A stretch of DNA of 64,000 nucleotides from the NCBI GenBank assembly GCA_964057225.1, contig OZ059896.1:13624501-13688500 (forward strand), written 5' to 3'. The position numbers and the translations under genes were made by a program. A model generated the notes under the pieces. It was not told where the DNA came from, did not search any database, and saw only the letters and a list, made by a program, of their open reading frames with translations. Positions within the stretch are counted from its first letter, which is position 1. Every line of letters begins with the position of its first letter. Below, piece by piece: positions 36,201 to 48,497 of the stretch. The stretch is from Auanema rhodensis (Eukaryota; Nematoda; Chromadorea; Rhabditida; Rhabditidae).

Positions 36201-38429
36201 CAAAACATTTCATGATCGAGGAGAAAAGCGCGGAATCACCGGTCACATCGTGAGCACAGCCTGAACTTTTTTGTGAACAATCTTGTGGGTGTGCTTGGTA
36301 TAAACCGTTTTTCCGGAAAATGGAGAGGTCCAAGCTAAATCTGAGTTGGATATTCAGATTCTTCATGTTTCAATACCCAAGTTCAGAATGTTTTTGTTTG
36401 AAAACATTCCATGATCGAAGAGAAAAACGGGGAATCAGCGGTCACATCGTGAGCACAGCCTGAACTTTTTTGTGAACAATCTTGTGGGTGTGCTTGGTAT
36501 AAACCGTTTTTCCGGAAAATGGAGAGGTCCAAGCTAAATCTGAGTTGGATATTCAGATTCTTCATGTTTCAATACCCAAGTTCAGAATATTTTTATTTCA
36601 AAACATTTCATGATCGAGGAGAAAAGCGCGGAATCACCGGTCACATCGTGAGCACAGCCTGAACTTTTTTGTGAACAATCTTGTGGGTGTGCTTGGTATA
36701 AACCGTTTTTCCGGAAAATGGAGAGGTCCAAGCTAAATCTGAGTTGGATATTCAGATTCTTCATGTTTCAATACCCAAGTTCAGAATGTTTTTGTTTGAA
36801 AACATTCCATGATCGAAGAGAAAAACGGGGAATCAGCGGTCACATCGTGAGCACAGCCTGAACTTTTTTGTGAACAATCTTGTGGGTGTGCTTGGTATAA
36901 ACCGTTTTTCCGGAAAATGGAGAGGTCCAAGCTAAATCTGAGTTGGATATTCAGATTCTTCATGTTTCAATACCCAAGTTCAGAATATTTTTATTTCAAA
37001 ACATTTCATGATCGAGGAGAAAAACAGGGAATCACCGGTCGCATCGTGAACACAGCCTGAACTTTTTTGTGAACAATCTTGTGGGTGTGCTTGGTATAAA
37101 CCGTTTTTCCGGAAATTGGAGAGGTCCAAGCTAAATCTGAGTTGGATATTCAGATTCTTCATGTTTCAATACCCAAGTTCAGAATGTTTTCATTTGAAAA
37201 CATTTCATGATCGAGGAGAAAAGCGGGGAATCACCGGTCACATCGTGAGCACAGCCTGAACTTTTTTGTGAACAATCTTGTGGGTGTGCTTGGTATAAAC
37301 CGTTTTTCCGGAAAATGGAGAGGTCCAAGCTAAATCTGAGTTGGATATTCAGATTCTTCATGTTTCAATACCCAAGTTCAGAATATTTTTATTTCAAAAC
37401 ATTTCATGATCGAGGAGAAAAACAGGGAATCACCGGTCGCATCGTGAACACAGCCTGAACTTTTTTGTGAACAATCTTGTGGGTGTGCTTGGTATAAACC
37501 GTTTTTCCGGAAATTGGAGAGGTCCAAGCTAAATCTGAGTTGGATATTCAGATTCTTCATGTTTCAATACCCAAGTTCAGAATGTTTTCATTTGAAAACA
37601 TTTCATGATCGAGGAGAAAAGCGGGGAATCACCGGTCACATCGTGAGCACAGCCTGAACTTTTTTGTGAACAATCTTGTGGGTGTGCTTGGTATAAACCG
37701 TTTTTCCGGAAATTGGAGAGGTCCAAGCTAAATCTGAGTTGGATATTCAGATTCTTCATGTTTCAATACCCAAGTTCAGAAAGTTTTTGTTTGAAAACAT
37801 TCCATGATCGAAGAGAAAAACGGGGAATCACCGGTCACATCGTGAGCACAGCCTGAACTTTTTTGTGAACAATCTTGTGGGTGTGCTTGGTATAAACCGT
37901 TTTTCCGGAAAATGGAGAGGTCCAAGCTAAATCTGAGTTGGATATTCAGATTCTTCATGTTTCAATACCCAAGTTCAGAATATTTTTATTTCAAAACATT
38001 TCATGATCGAGGAGAAAAACAGGGAATCACCGGTCGCATCGTGAACACAGCCTGAACTTTTTTGTGAACAATCTTGTGGGTGTGCTTGGTATAAACCGTT
38101 TTTCCGGAAATTGGAGAGGTCCAAGCTAAATCTGAGTTGGATATTCAGATTCTTCATGTTTCAATACCCAAGTTCAGAATATTTTTATTTCAAAACATTT
38201 CATGATCGAGGAGAAAAACAGGGAATCACCGGTCGCATCGTGAACACAGCCTGAACTTTTTTGTGAACAATCTTGTGGGTGTGCTTGGTATAAACCGTTT
38301 TTCCGGAAATTAGAGAGGTCCAAGCTAAATCTGAGTTGGATATTCAGATTCTTCATGTTTCAATACCCAAGTTCAGAATGTTTTCATTTGAAAACATTTC
38401 ATGATCGAGGAGAAAAGCGGGGAATCACC
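27282..38429 (-). repeat. 199-bp satellite, distal array (about 56 monomers), - orientation
   Basis: Continuation of the satellite beyond the DIRS insertion, in the same orientation. Several monomers are 198 bp because a T6 tract is T5 (near 28914, 29310, 29510, 32291, 32690, 32890, 33285 and 34080), which closes the 60-codon frame. From about 35985 to 38429 the monomers are diverged edge types (GAATATTTTTATTTCAAAAC, GATCGAGGAG). They are arranged in two-monomer blocks, for example at 36184/36582 and 36980/37378 (offset 398). Confidence 0.97.
28431..35970 (-). repeat. Nested higher-order repeats in the distal array
   Basis: Block 28431-29800 recurs at 31811-33180 (offset 3380, i.e. 17 monomers with three one-base deletions). 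Block ~30420-32200 recurs at ~34196-35970 (offset 3776). Inside, three-monomer units recur at offset 597 (30219/30816 with a QLIFS variant). The overlapping offsets show successive unequal exchanges. Confidence 0.8.
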
Positions 38430-38612
38430 TGGTCCCCGAGGTCCCCGAGGACCAGGAGCCCGAGAACCAGGAGCCCGAGGACCGAGGGCCCAGAACTGGG
38501 AGCCCGAGGGCCAGGACCCCGATGACCAGGACCCCGAGGACCCAGAGCTTGGAGCCCGAGGACCAGGAGCACGAGGACCAGGAGCACGAGGACCAGGAGC
38601 ACGAGGACCGGT
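38430..38612. repeat. GC-rich minisatellite at array end
   Basis: Imperfect ~15-bp units of the type GAGGACCAGGAGC(A/C)C. The last three or four units are near-identical (38560-38610) and the earlier ones degenerate. It begins exactly where the last satellite monomer breaks off after AATCACC. It stands out as a GC-rich island in an AT-rich genome. Translation gives a five-residue G-A-R-G-P period, which is not a collagen Gly-X-Y period. Confidence 0.85.
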
Positions 38613-40192
38613 TTTCGATCGTTCATTTTATTTTTTTTAACGAAACCAGATTAAACAATCACCAGGACCAGACAAATCAGGACAAGACCGATATTAGTGA
38701 GTAGCAATGTTAAAACAAGCCCATTGAACCAGGACTGGCAGCCTAGGAGCCCGGTGATGCGTTAGTTGAACATGAGGGCCTTTTCAGTTATGACTCATAC
38801 GCTATTCATCAACCCAAGATGGAAGATTGATTTCGATGTAACAAAATTTGAGATTAGGAACAAGTTAATTCATTAAAAATATTTTTAAAATTCTTAATTC
38901 AATGCACGATTAATTACAAAGTTTTTTCTATAATCTAGCTCCAAACAAGGAGCTTTAACATCTGAATCTTACTGAATATCTATGAAGAGATTTTGGTCGA
39001 CGTTCAACTAAGTTCTCCCATTTAAGTATTATATTCATGTAAAATTGATGAATTTAACGTAATGTATACTTGTACCCATCTTTCTATCGTTTTTATCGCT
39101 TTCTTTCTACCTTTTTAAAGGTTTTTTCAGTTAAAATATCAAAATTTGAATATATATATATATATATATATTTTATATTTATGTATATATTTAGAATAAT
39201 TATTATTTAAATTTAATTCATAATTTTTAAAATTTAATTAGATTTATAGTATTTATAATATGTTATGAATGTATAATAATTGAAAAACATTTTTATTTTA
39301 ATGCCAAAAATAATTATTTTCTTCTTTTTTTTTCTTTTTTTTTATTTCTCTAAAAAAAATTATAAACATATACACATATAACTAGTTTTGATTATGATCT
39401 AATGGGATAACGGAATGAACCTTTCTAATTTACATAATCGTTTGAAAGCAATAGGCTTTTTCAGGTTACAATACAAACTTTCTTCCGTAAGATGATGTAA
39501 TATGAAATAGAAAACTTCATTCAGAATTATTTGACATGATAGTAACACTTCGATGAAATTGGTTCAGGAATTATGCTGAAAAAAAGAAAAAAAAGACGAT
39601 TATGATAATCCATATTCAATCTGATTATATAAAGTCAATCACACCATTGTGACACCTATGATGAAAATCATCTGAATTTTTTTATTTTATTTGACATTTC
39701 CTCATTTCATCACCTCATCACACACATATACTCATAAACCATCTACTATATTACTGTTGGATCACTTTTTTTAAAAAAAAGTTTTTTTATTATTAAATAT
39801 TTAACTAATGACAGCTATTACACTTACTAAAAAGTTAGTTTTCTTTTAATATATTTTTCTTTTTAAAAACTTTGTTCACCGAACACTTCTTTTCGAACTT
39901 TAAGCTTAGAACTTTAATTGTGTATATAAAAAAGTTTGTTTAAAACAATAGAAAGTAAAATAGAACTTTTATAAAAAGAAATTAAAAAGCGAGGTGACGC
40001 TACGAAAAGCAAGCTTTAAGCTCAAAAAGTTGCACCAAGAATTGTTTAAACTATTTCTTTTTTTTCTTTTGTTTTCGAAACAAAAATCAAAAACACGATA
40101 CAGTATAAAGAATATAAAGAACATAAATCTTCACATCCTAATAAGAAACACATATTCTAAGTTCTTTCGGAATTGTAAGAACTGAATTTCAG
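38613..40192. other. AT-rich intergenic region upstream of the MFS gene
   Basis: Contains a (TA)n tract near 39152-39171 and poly-A/T runs. No clear exon was recognised. The first coding exon of the MFSD8-like gene is probably here but could not be placed. A 63-codon frame at 39994-40185 is AT-driven and has no suitable splice context. Confidence 0.5.
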
Positions 40193-42677
40193 AGCAAATG
40201 CCGACACACGACGAACACCATGGGCTTCAATTTGGATGACAAGTACAATGCTCATGCTTGTCGGTATCCAATTTAGTATATACTTTACTTCCACTTGGCA
40301 ATATATTAAGGAGGTTTGTAAGTGTGGAAGAACATTTTCTTCTTCAAAAAAATAAAATAAATGAAAATAGAAAAACTAGAAGAAACTGATAGTATACGTA
40401 AATGTATAAATCATTTTTTAGGTTGATCCAACAGCAACATTAGATCATTTCGCATTCATAATGGCTATAACAAGTATTGCAGGAGCTATGGTTAGTTTAG
40501 TTTATATGAGAAATTCTTCTTTTAAAATGTAAAAAAATATAAATTTCTAATGATAGGCTAATCCTATATTTGGGTTGTGGAATCAGAAAACGATGTCAAC
40601 GAAATATCCAGTGTGTTTAGGATTTTTGTGTTGTGCCATTGGTATGAACTCATTATGACATCATCATGTTCATATATTGTTGATAATCATGCTGCAGAAG
40701 CAACTAATGTATAAAATCTTGATTTTTAAGGAAATATTCTATATGGTTTGCTACCTTTCTTTCAATCACATGCAGTGTTTGTGGCATTGGTTTCAAGATT
40801 TCTATGTGGAATAGGAACTGGTAAGAGATGAAAAATAATAAACAAGTCGATTGAATCCTTTTCATGTTTATGAAATTTTGAAAAATAAAACTCAAACTTT
40901 AAGGAACGATGGGTGTTCTTCGTAGCTTTTTGGCTACTGCAAGTACGAAAGAAGATCGACTTAAAGCTATTTCTATAGGAACAGGAGGATTGACTTCAGG
41001 CCTAGCACTTGGTCCAGCTGTTCAAGTATCTTTTATCCAATATCAAAATAAAATTTTTATTAAATGAATATATAATTAACTTTATATTGTGTTTAAGATT
41101 TGTTTTCTACCATTGGGCACAAACGGATTCAGCATTGGCCCAATATTGTTGAACATGTACACATCAGCAGCATTTTTCATGTTAGTCATTAAGCATTTCA
41201 TCAAATTGATAAAAAACACTCTTCATTCTTTTGTAAAAAAAGAAAAAATCTTCAGAAATGCTTGTAAATATATCTTATTAAAGGTCTGTAATAAGTATTG
41301 TTTCCATACTTATTATATGGATATATTTAGTTGAAGATTATGCAGGAATTATTAGTGACGAAACAAAGAAAAGTAAGTATTTCTTTTTTATTTCAGTTAT
41401 AATAATATTTAAAAAAATAATTAAATGTTATAAAAAGAAAGAAAAAATATTCTTTTGCAGATGATCCTTTCTTAATTATACCTAAATATGATAAACTTGC
41501 TGCTTTAATAATGTTCTTTGTATGGTGGATATTATGTGGAGTTTCAAGTACTGAAGGGTGAGAAAAATACAATTTCTATACAATTTCAAAAAAAAAATAA
41601 CAACAACAAGCTATCATTTTTTTGATCTAAAAATAGATAAAATTTGAATTTAAAGATTGGCATCTCCAATAACCATGGCTATGTATAATTGGTCTAGTGA
41701 AGAAGCTGTTCTATACAATGGAATTATTCAATCTATTTCTTGTGTATGGTCAACACTCATGTATATCCTATTTGGAACAACACGTCTGGGTAAATGGTAA
41801 ATCGTCTTTCAAGTTGTGAAGGCTTGAAACAGAGAAAATATTTTTAGTGATAAGAGATATCTATTGATTTGTGGTATTGTCTTCTTCTTACTTTTCCATT
41901 TAATCCATATACCTTATCCATTCTATGAAGGACCATTAGATCGTCCACAAATCGGTTTGAAATTTTAGATTTTCCGAAAAAATTCAAAAAATTTTCAAGT
42001 TAATGGAACAGCTATGGAAACCGAAGGAGGCTGTTCATACAACTACGATTGGTGTACATCAACAACCAGGTTTGATGTTCAAAGAACTTTCTAAAATATA
42101 TGATTTTGAAAAATATTATACTTAGAAGGAGAAGTTAAAAGAAAATTGAAAAAATAAGAAGAATAGACAGAATCTATTTGATAATTATAGAGTACCACTA
42201 TATTTATATTTATTTGGCTTTTCAACAATCATGGGAATGGGTTTTCCTTTGATTTCTGCTTCATGTAATTCTATGTTGTCCGAAATTTTAGGACCAAGAA
42301 AACAGGTACTGATGACATGAAACCAATTTGTTGTCAAATTTTTTTTATAAAACCTTTTGGCTTCTTCAAGGAATTTAATGTTAAAAAAATATTTTACAGG
42401 GAATGGTAATGGGTTTGATGGCATTTACGGGCTGCATGGCTCAGACAATTGTACCAATCATAGCTTCGTAATTCAATATATTTCATATAAGTTTTCAATA
42501 ATTACTTATTTCAGAAGAGTATATGCTATATCTGGTTTTAAATGGATTATGGTATATCATGTAATCCTCTGCATAACAGCTTTAATCATTCTCTCAACAT
42601 TCCGAAAACGAATAGTACCATTGAATATGACACCTGATAAAGCAAAATATAAAACTGGAACATTCTACCATTTGTAG
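40193..42677 (+). CDS. MFSD8/CLN7-like lysosomal MFS transporter (5' end unresolved)
   Basis: Fourteen exons were traced by GT-AG junctions with consistent phase: 40193-40313, 40422-40490, 40557-40641, 40731-40820, 40904-41025, 41098-41180, 41284-41372, 41461-41557, 41656-41796, 41848-41954, 42000-42069, 42191-42305, 42400-42467 and 42515-42677. They give 472 residues with many hydrophobic segments, as in a 12-TM major facilitator. Family features are TPWASIW before TM1, then YFTSTWQYIKEVDPTA, ANPIFGLW, LCGIGTG, and LALGPAVQ followed by ILLNMYTSA, which parallel human MFSD8. MFSD8/CLN7 is a lysosomal membrane protein implicated in chloride/solute export. The first visible exon enters in phase 2 after TTTCAG, so a short N-terminal exon is missing or lies further left. 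Confidence 0.85.
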
Positions 42678-42776
42678 AAGAAATTAAAAAATTAAAAAAT
42701 AGAGAAAAAGATTTTTTTTTATATTTTTGAAAGCTTTATCAAGGAATTATCTATGGTTAAAACCTATTATACTGTG

Positions 42777-42780
<4 letters not shown>

Positions 42781-42822
<42 letters not shown>
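42781..42822. repeat. (GT)n microsatellite
   Basis: Twenty-one uninterrupted TG units in the 3' flank of the MFSD8-like gene. A likely poly(A) signal (AATAAA) follows at about 42861. Confidence 0.95.
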
Positions 42823-42823
<1 letters not shown>

Positions 42824-43421
42824 TTGTTATAGGATGAAAGAAAACGTTTTTTGTCTTTGAAATAAAACAAAATACAGGTTTTATATTATTTTATAAAAAA
42901 TATTATTAGCTATATTTATAGTTAAATATTAATTATACATAAATATATATATTTACAAAGCATTATTGTTTTATTCGTAAATTAAAATAAATATTATGAA
43001 GAAATTCGGATATATAATATTTCTTTATAACATAATAACTTATGATATTTTATTATCAAAATTTTTTCATAATTAAGAAATAAAAATAAAAATTGAATTA
43101 AGATTAAATTTGAAAAATAACGAACAAATTAACGCAATGATAACAAAATATAAGTTCGAACATTATAAATGTTTGCCACGTTTCACGTGAATTACGTAAA
43201 AATCTGTATTATCATTTTATTTGACGTAGACAAAAGAAGCGGTTGTATTTCAGAAAATATTTTTAAAATTGAACATAAAGAAATGAATATATGAGTTAAA
43301 GTTCAGCTGTATTCAAAATGAAATAAAAGGAGAAATAGTAATAAATAACTTTACTTTACATTATTTAAACGATTATCTCTCTCTCTCTCTTATTTATATT
43401 TATACAATATATGTATATATA
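42823..43421. other. Intergenic, AT-rich
   Basis: No gene seen. Includes a short CT run near 43378-43390. It ends at the TA dinucleotide that flanks the Tc1 element. Confidence 0.6.
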
Positions 43422-44117
43422 CAGTCATGTGTAAAAGAAAAAGGGCAAGATTTAGAAAATATTAGAATCTGGAGCTCAGACTACAATTTAGGAATCTGAA
43501 AAAAATCGATAATGGCTAGGAATTATGTTGCTAAAAAATGGAGCTGAATTCATTTTTTTAAACTAACTTTGAAATGTATTATTTTGGAAATTAAAATGAT
43601 TCAGCTTCATTTTTAATATGCAAATTTGTATGCTTTGGATCGATTCCGCACGCGGAATAGATTCATCTTCCAGCAGGACAACGACCCAAAGCACACTGCT
43701 CATTCAACTAAACAGTGGTTTCAGCAGAATAGGGTCACTCTCTTACCCTGGCCTAGTCAATCGCCCGATCTGAATCCGATCGAACATCTATGGAGAGATT
43801 TGGGAAGAAGGGCGGCTCAATTTCCGTCATCGAACAAGGACGAGAAGTTCAGATGCCTAAGAATCCTCTGGCGAGAAACTTCTCCGGGTATTTTGAAGAA
43901 GCTCGTCAATTCGATGAATAGAAGGCTCAAAGCTGTGATTGATAATTTCGGGTATCCGACAAAATATTAATAAAGTCTTAATTTTTTGGTTTTTTTTGCA
44001 TTTTTCGATTTGTGGTCTGCTCACCATTTCTATTTTTCATAGTTTTGAATTTTTTGTAGTCTCACTACTTCAGGAGACCATTCGAAAGTTTTGCCCTTTT
44101 TCTTTTACACATGACTG
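43422..44117 (+). mobile_element. Internally deleted Tc1-family transposon (696 bp)
   Basis: Begins CAGTCATGTGTAAAAG and ends with its reverse complement. The terminal repeats match over about 27-28 bp and run to AAAGGGCA inside. Both ends are flanked by TA (43420-43421 and 44118-44119), the Tc1/mariner target duplication. Between them lies only the C-terminal part of a Tc1 transposase. Full-length Tc1 elements are about 1.6 kb, so roughly the first half of the transposase has been deleted while both ends stayed intact. It could still be mobilised in trans. Confidence 0.92.
43626..43970 (+). pseudogene. Tc1 transposase C-terminal fragment
   Basis: A 114-codon open frame containing FQQDNDPKHTAHST (second catalytic Asp) and LPWPSQSPDLNPIEHLW (catalytic Glu), the DDE hallmark of Tc1-family transposases. 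The N-terminal HTH domains and the first catalytic Asp are missing. The first ATG is simply the first one in the surviving frame. The frame itself shows no internal stop, so the internal deletion is probably not old. Confidence 0.92.
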
Positions 44118-44119
44118 TA

Positions 44120-45304
44120 TATATCATGATCAGAAATAATATATTTATATTCTTTAAAATACTTTTTTATATAATAATTGATATGTATATATGTATTATA
44201 TATAGATGAAATATGCATATCTTACTGACTATGTATGTTTTGCCATCATGTTTTTCTTTTCCCAAAAACTTTGCATTTTCATCAAACTTAATGAAAAGAA
44301 AGTGAATGGGGTTTGAACGGAATCATGGTAGACTTATGTAGAATGAGGTGGTGGGGATAGGAAGGAAGGTATGTATGAGTGAGAGCACGGTACTGGAGCT
44401 TGATAATGTAGGCGGGCGGTCGTTGTGATGGTGATGTTCGTATCATATAACATATATTACCAAATGTAAAGCATAATCTGTTTGCTACAATGATATACAA
44501 AACAGATTTTATTAATAACCTTTGATTTTAAAAGAAGAAAAAAGAAAATTTAAAAAAAAAGTTTCAAGTTCAGTGTTATTGAGCAACTTTATGATTATCA
44601 GGTTTTGTTGCTACAATGAAAACCTCAAATATAATATAGTATATCAATACAATATCCAGAAGACATAAATATTTCATTAACTATATTCTATTTTAATTTT
44701 TTTGTTCTTCTGAACCACATTGTTGTCGACTAATAACATTTTGCTGCAGCTGATGATTTTAATTTCTGTGGAAATTTGTTCTTAAAAAACCTATCTTCTC
44801 AAATTTTGTGCAAGTTTATTTAAATCTTTTTTGAAAATTCCTATTAATCTCACTTCCAGCACCGCAACGAAGTTTTACGTCCATACTGCCGCAGTGTATA
44901 GTAACCCCAGATACAGTATCCCGTCAGTCATATGGGAATCACAATCGGAATAGTATATTGAAAATAAGTTAACATATCTTTTCACATGTGGTTATGTTGG
45001 TTCATTTAGTATTTGAGGCATCTTCCGGTACTGATTTCATATTTTTAATCATAAAACTAATCGTTGTCTACATGCATGTGGATTCTTTGTTCTTTCTTGA
45101 TATTAGGATTTTAAAAATAATAACAAGTATAACAGTTGAAAGAAATTGTAGGAATGTTAGTTGTTAATTGTTATTTATAATTTATAATCTATAATGAATA
45201 TAGCTTATATATAATTATGTATAATGTATTTATATACTTTTTCATTAAAATTTTTTAAAAAGAGACTAGGAATGTAACAAAATATCAAAAAGCAAATTGG
45301 TTAA
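44120..45304. other. Intergenic region
   Basis: No supported gene. A G-rich strand stretch near 44300-44430 and a less AT-rich patch near 44840-44950 were read on both strands without finding a splice-consistent frame. The part next to 45305 is the 3' flank of the BTB gene. Confidence 0.5.
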
Positions 45305-48300
45305 TTAACTAAGCTGAGTAAAAAAAATAATTTCTGGAATCTGTCCGTCTTCTACACTAGTGCCATTGTTATTTCCCGCAGCATAAGTAAACTGAAATGT
45401 TCAAAGAATGAAGAAAAATTTGCAGTTGAGTTCTAAATTTAATTAGAAAATTAGAAATATACTTGGAATGTTACAGTATCTCCATTTGGCGAAGTATGGG
45501 TCACTCGTCGTAGTCCCTTTGTGCCATAATGGGTGTCTGCCCCCTAAGGTTCAAAAACTAATTTAAAACGTATATTCGTGAATTACCTTTAGTAGAGCGC
45601 TTGCAGTATATGTAATGGAAGGTGTTATCTCAACCGGTTCCCGGAAGTGAACTTTGAAAGTTTGAGAAGATCCATCACTTGTAAATGTAGTTTCATGGTG
45701 AGCAATAACTTTTTCGGTACCACATTCAGTGATCTAAACATGCTAAACATTGAAAAGATTACTATTTCAAAGCAAACCTGAATTGTGACAGGATAGTCAT
45801 GTGTTCCAGCAATGGATCCAAATAAGCCAAAACCAACAATATAAATTTTTTTATCAACGTTGAACCTATAAAGGATAAGGCGTAGAACAATTGAAATGTA
45901 GATGTTTCAACATACTTTATACGATCAGCTGTGCCTGTATAACCCCATCGTACTTCATTTCTTTGAAACCGTGAAACGATAAGTTCTTTCCCGGCCACAG
46001 CACAACGTGGTCTGAAACCAAGAACAATTATTCTTGACGTTAATGAAAACAATGTGCTTCAAATCTTAAAAACATGTAAACTATCTATTTTCAAATAAAA
46101 AATTAAAACAAGTAGCATCCGTGACTTTATTATTCATTTTCCAGATGCATTCACTGATGACCGGTTGCATTTATCATTTATAACATTCGGCTTTTTTTGA
46201 AAAGTTTTCAATATATAAATTACAAACCGGGAAGTAAAGCAGGTATTTGGTTTAGGATTCACGGAGAAATATAAGAAAAGTTCAACAACTTCTCGATCAT
46301 CAAGTAAACCAGACTGAGCTAAATAAGAAAAACTATAGTAGGCATGTCAGAAATAAAATTGATACCTGCGGTTTGAGCGAATTCTTCCAAAGACATTAGA
46401 GGATATCGTATTAGATGTAAAGCACAACCAAGAACTTCACGTTGCGATTCAACCGTAACGTCTAAGCCTTTTCTGAGACAAGCTTCATTAGCCCACCGCA
46501 TTACAGCCTGAAAATGCCAGATCAATCTCGCGCACAAGGAATAGTAAAAATACTTGAAACAGTGAAGATTCCTTGATACGTAAACTGTCTCGGCCTAACA
46601 CTAAGCATAGAGTTTCATGATCAATTTCTGTGAAGCCTAGAATGACAGTATTAGATTTGAAACACTGGCTAAAGCTACCTTCTCCATTTAAGGCTTCATA
46701 TGTATCTCTATCAATTAGTTCTAAACATAAATGTTCCAACTGTGGTTCATCAAACAATCGAGCCTAAAAGTTAAATGATATTTTACCAGATTATTCAGAT
46801 GTTCTACCTGAGAAAGTAGCATGAAAGCATTATCCGCACCAAGACTTTGTTTGAGAAACTCTACACATGTAATCTCCATTGCAGGTACTGCATATTTTTT
46901 AGCTAAAATGTTTAAAATGGCGTCAATAATAATCATTAGCAAAATATACCTGTGTATAAGGTTGTCATTACACTCTCAGGACCGATATTAACTTCATCCG
47001 TATAAAGGAATCGGAGCAAAGTCAAAAAAGCGAATGGTTCAACATCAGGTAAATCTATTTCCATGATTTCTGAAAAGCTGTGACTGAAAAACAGAATAAA
47101 GCTCAGATATCATACCACCAGGTTTATGATCAGTAGTTAAACAACCATTAAACATAGCATCAAACACTACAGATCCAATGGAGAGTACAAACTTATGTGC
47201 TGGCACTCTCTACAAAAATTCTTGAGTTAATATAATTAGTTGAAGCAAAATCGCACCTGTTTCTCTTCATGCTTTCCGACCATGAAATATACATCAGCTA
47301 ATGTATCATTACAGAACATGAAAGCTATCCTTTCCTTTAAAGTTGTTTTATTAGCTTGCCAACCTAATGGATTGGCTTCAACAGCATTAGCTGCTCGAAC
47401 TAAATTTTATAAATGAGGAAAGGTATATAAAAATATTTTAAAATCAAGTTATTTAATCATCAGAACATGAATGCAGAAACTTACTCTTGTTGGCGTTAGT
47501 AGTTGATTGTCGAGGGAGCCATTTAAAATTATTTTTAGGAATACCAAGCTTGTGACGAGCTAAATCGTGGGTAAACTAATGAATTTGTTCAAAAATTACC
47601 TGGCAAGCTATTAACAGCAAATGTTTCATCCGATCCTGATTCTTGTTCTACTCGGGATGTATTTAGGTTAACAGGATTTGCTGAAATTATTCAAATTTCT
47701 ATCAGACTTCAGACTTAGGACTCTACATGAAGATGAGCAAGCTTGATTAGTACCCATTTCCTCCGAACTAAAAATATTAATTTTACCAATAAGAATTAAA
47801 CTAATCAATCAAACCTTGGACTACCTGAAAATCTTGAAGTGGAAGCATTTGAGTTACTTCTCATCTCATTAGGGGTATTCATGTCTGCCTCAGGAAGATC
47901 CATTCCACAAGATTCTCTGAACTGATTCTTCAATGCTTCGAAAACCTTAATAGAGATTTGAAATATTAAAAAAAAAGAAATAAATAACTACTTCATTTTT
48001 ATATCGTTTTTCAACAGTTGTATCTTCCACTGAATGTTGTGTACCTAATCGATATTGTCTGTCGTTTCTAAAAATAATGCAAAATGTAGTTTAAAATATG
48101 AATTTTACATTGTAGGTTCTTCCAAATAAGGATATTCATCGTCTAGCATCCTATCAGATTCTCTAGAATTTCCTTAAAATGAAAACATTATCATAGCTAT
48201 AAAACAAAGAGAAATTACGTGAAGAATTTCCCAAAGATGACGAAGGACCTGGTCCATAATAAAATTGATCACGTGAGGCAGTACTGAAAGACAGGAATTC

Positions 48301-48497
48301 AAATATCACTATGCACAACAGAAGTCCCACCTAGCAGAGTTTGTGTCGTTTCTTCTGTTCATTGGATTGAGACTTGAACGAGGTGAATCATTTCTAAAAT
48401 TTCTTGAGCTATTTCCCTATAAAAAAAATACTTGTAATAATATTTTATACAAACATACTTTCTCATTATTCAAGTCATTGGTATTACTTTTGCTCAT
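45305..48497 (-). CDS. BTBD1/BTBD2-like BTB-BACK-PHR domain protein
   Basis: Twenty-two small exons, traced by splice sites, encode about 666 residues. Residues ~1-240 are a Ser/Asn-rich, probably disordered tail. A BTB/POZ domain follows (~245-370; [32 protein letters not shown]). Next is a BACK domain (~370-475; [34 protein letters not shown]), then a PHR domain to the end ([39 protein letters not shown]). It ends on the BTBD1/2-like tail [18 protein letters not shown]. Members of this family act as substrate adaptors for Cullin-3 ubiquitin ligases and bind topoisomerase I in mammals. The start (48497) begins a 13-codon first exon. Next gene is fat-4, same strand, 675 bp upstream. Confidence 0.92.

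Noticed and set aside
4283-38356. More than a hundred separate 60-84 codon ORFs
   Set aside because: They are the same frame in successive satellite monomers, so they are described once as a satellite property and not as genes.
6192-38429. CRISPR-like or regularly spaced repeat array
   Set aside because: Monomers are directly adjacent 199-bp units without spacers, in an intron-bearing eukaryotic genome.
38401-38640. Collagen-like GARGPGARGP protein
   Set aside because: The period is five residues, not three. It comes from a GC-rich minisatellite and is open in more than one frame.
39994-40185. First exon of the MFSD8-like gene
   Set aside because: The frame is Lys/Phe-rich by base composition, has no donor in the right phase and does not resemble the family N-terminus.
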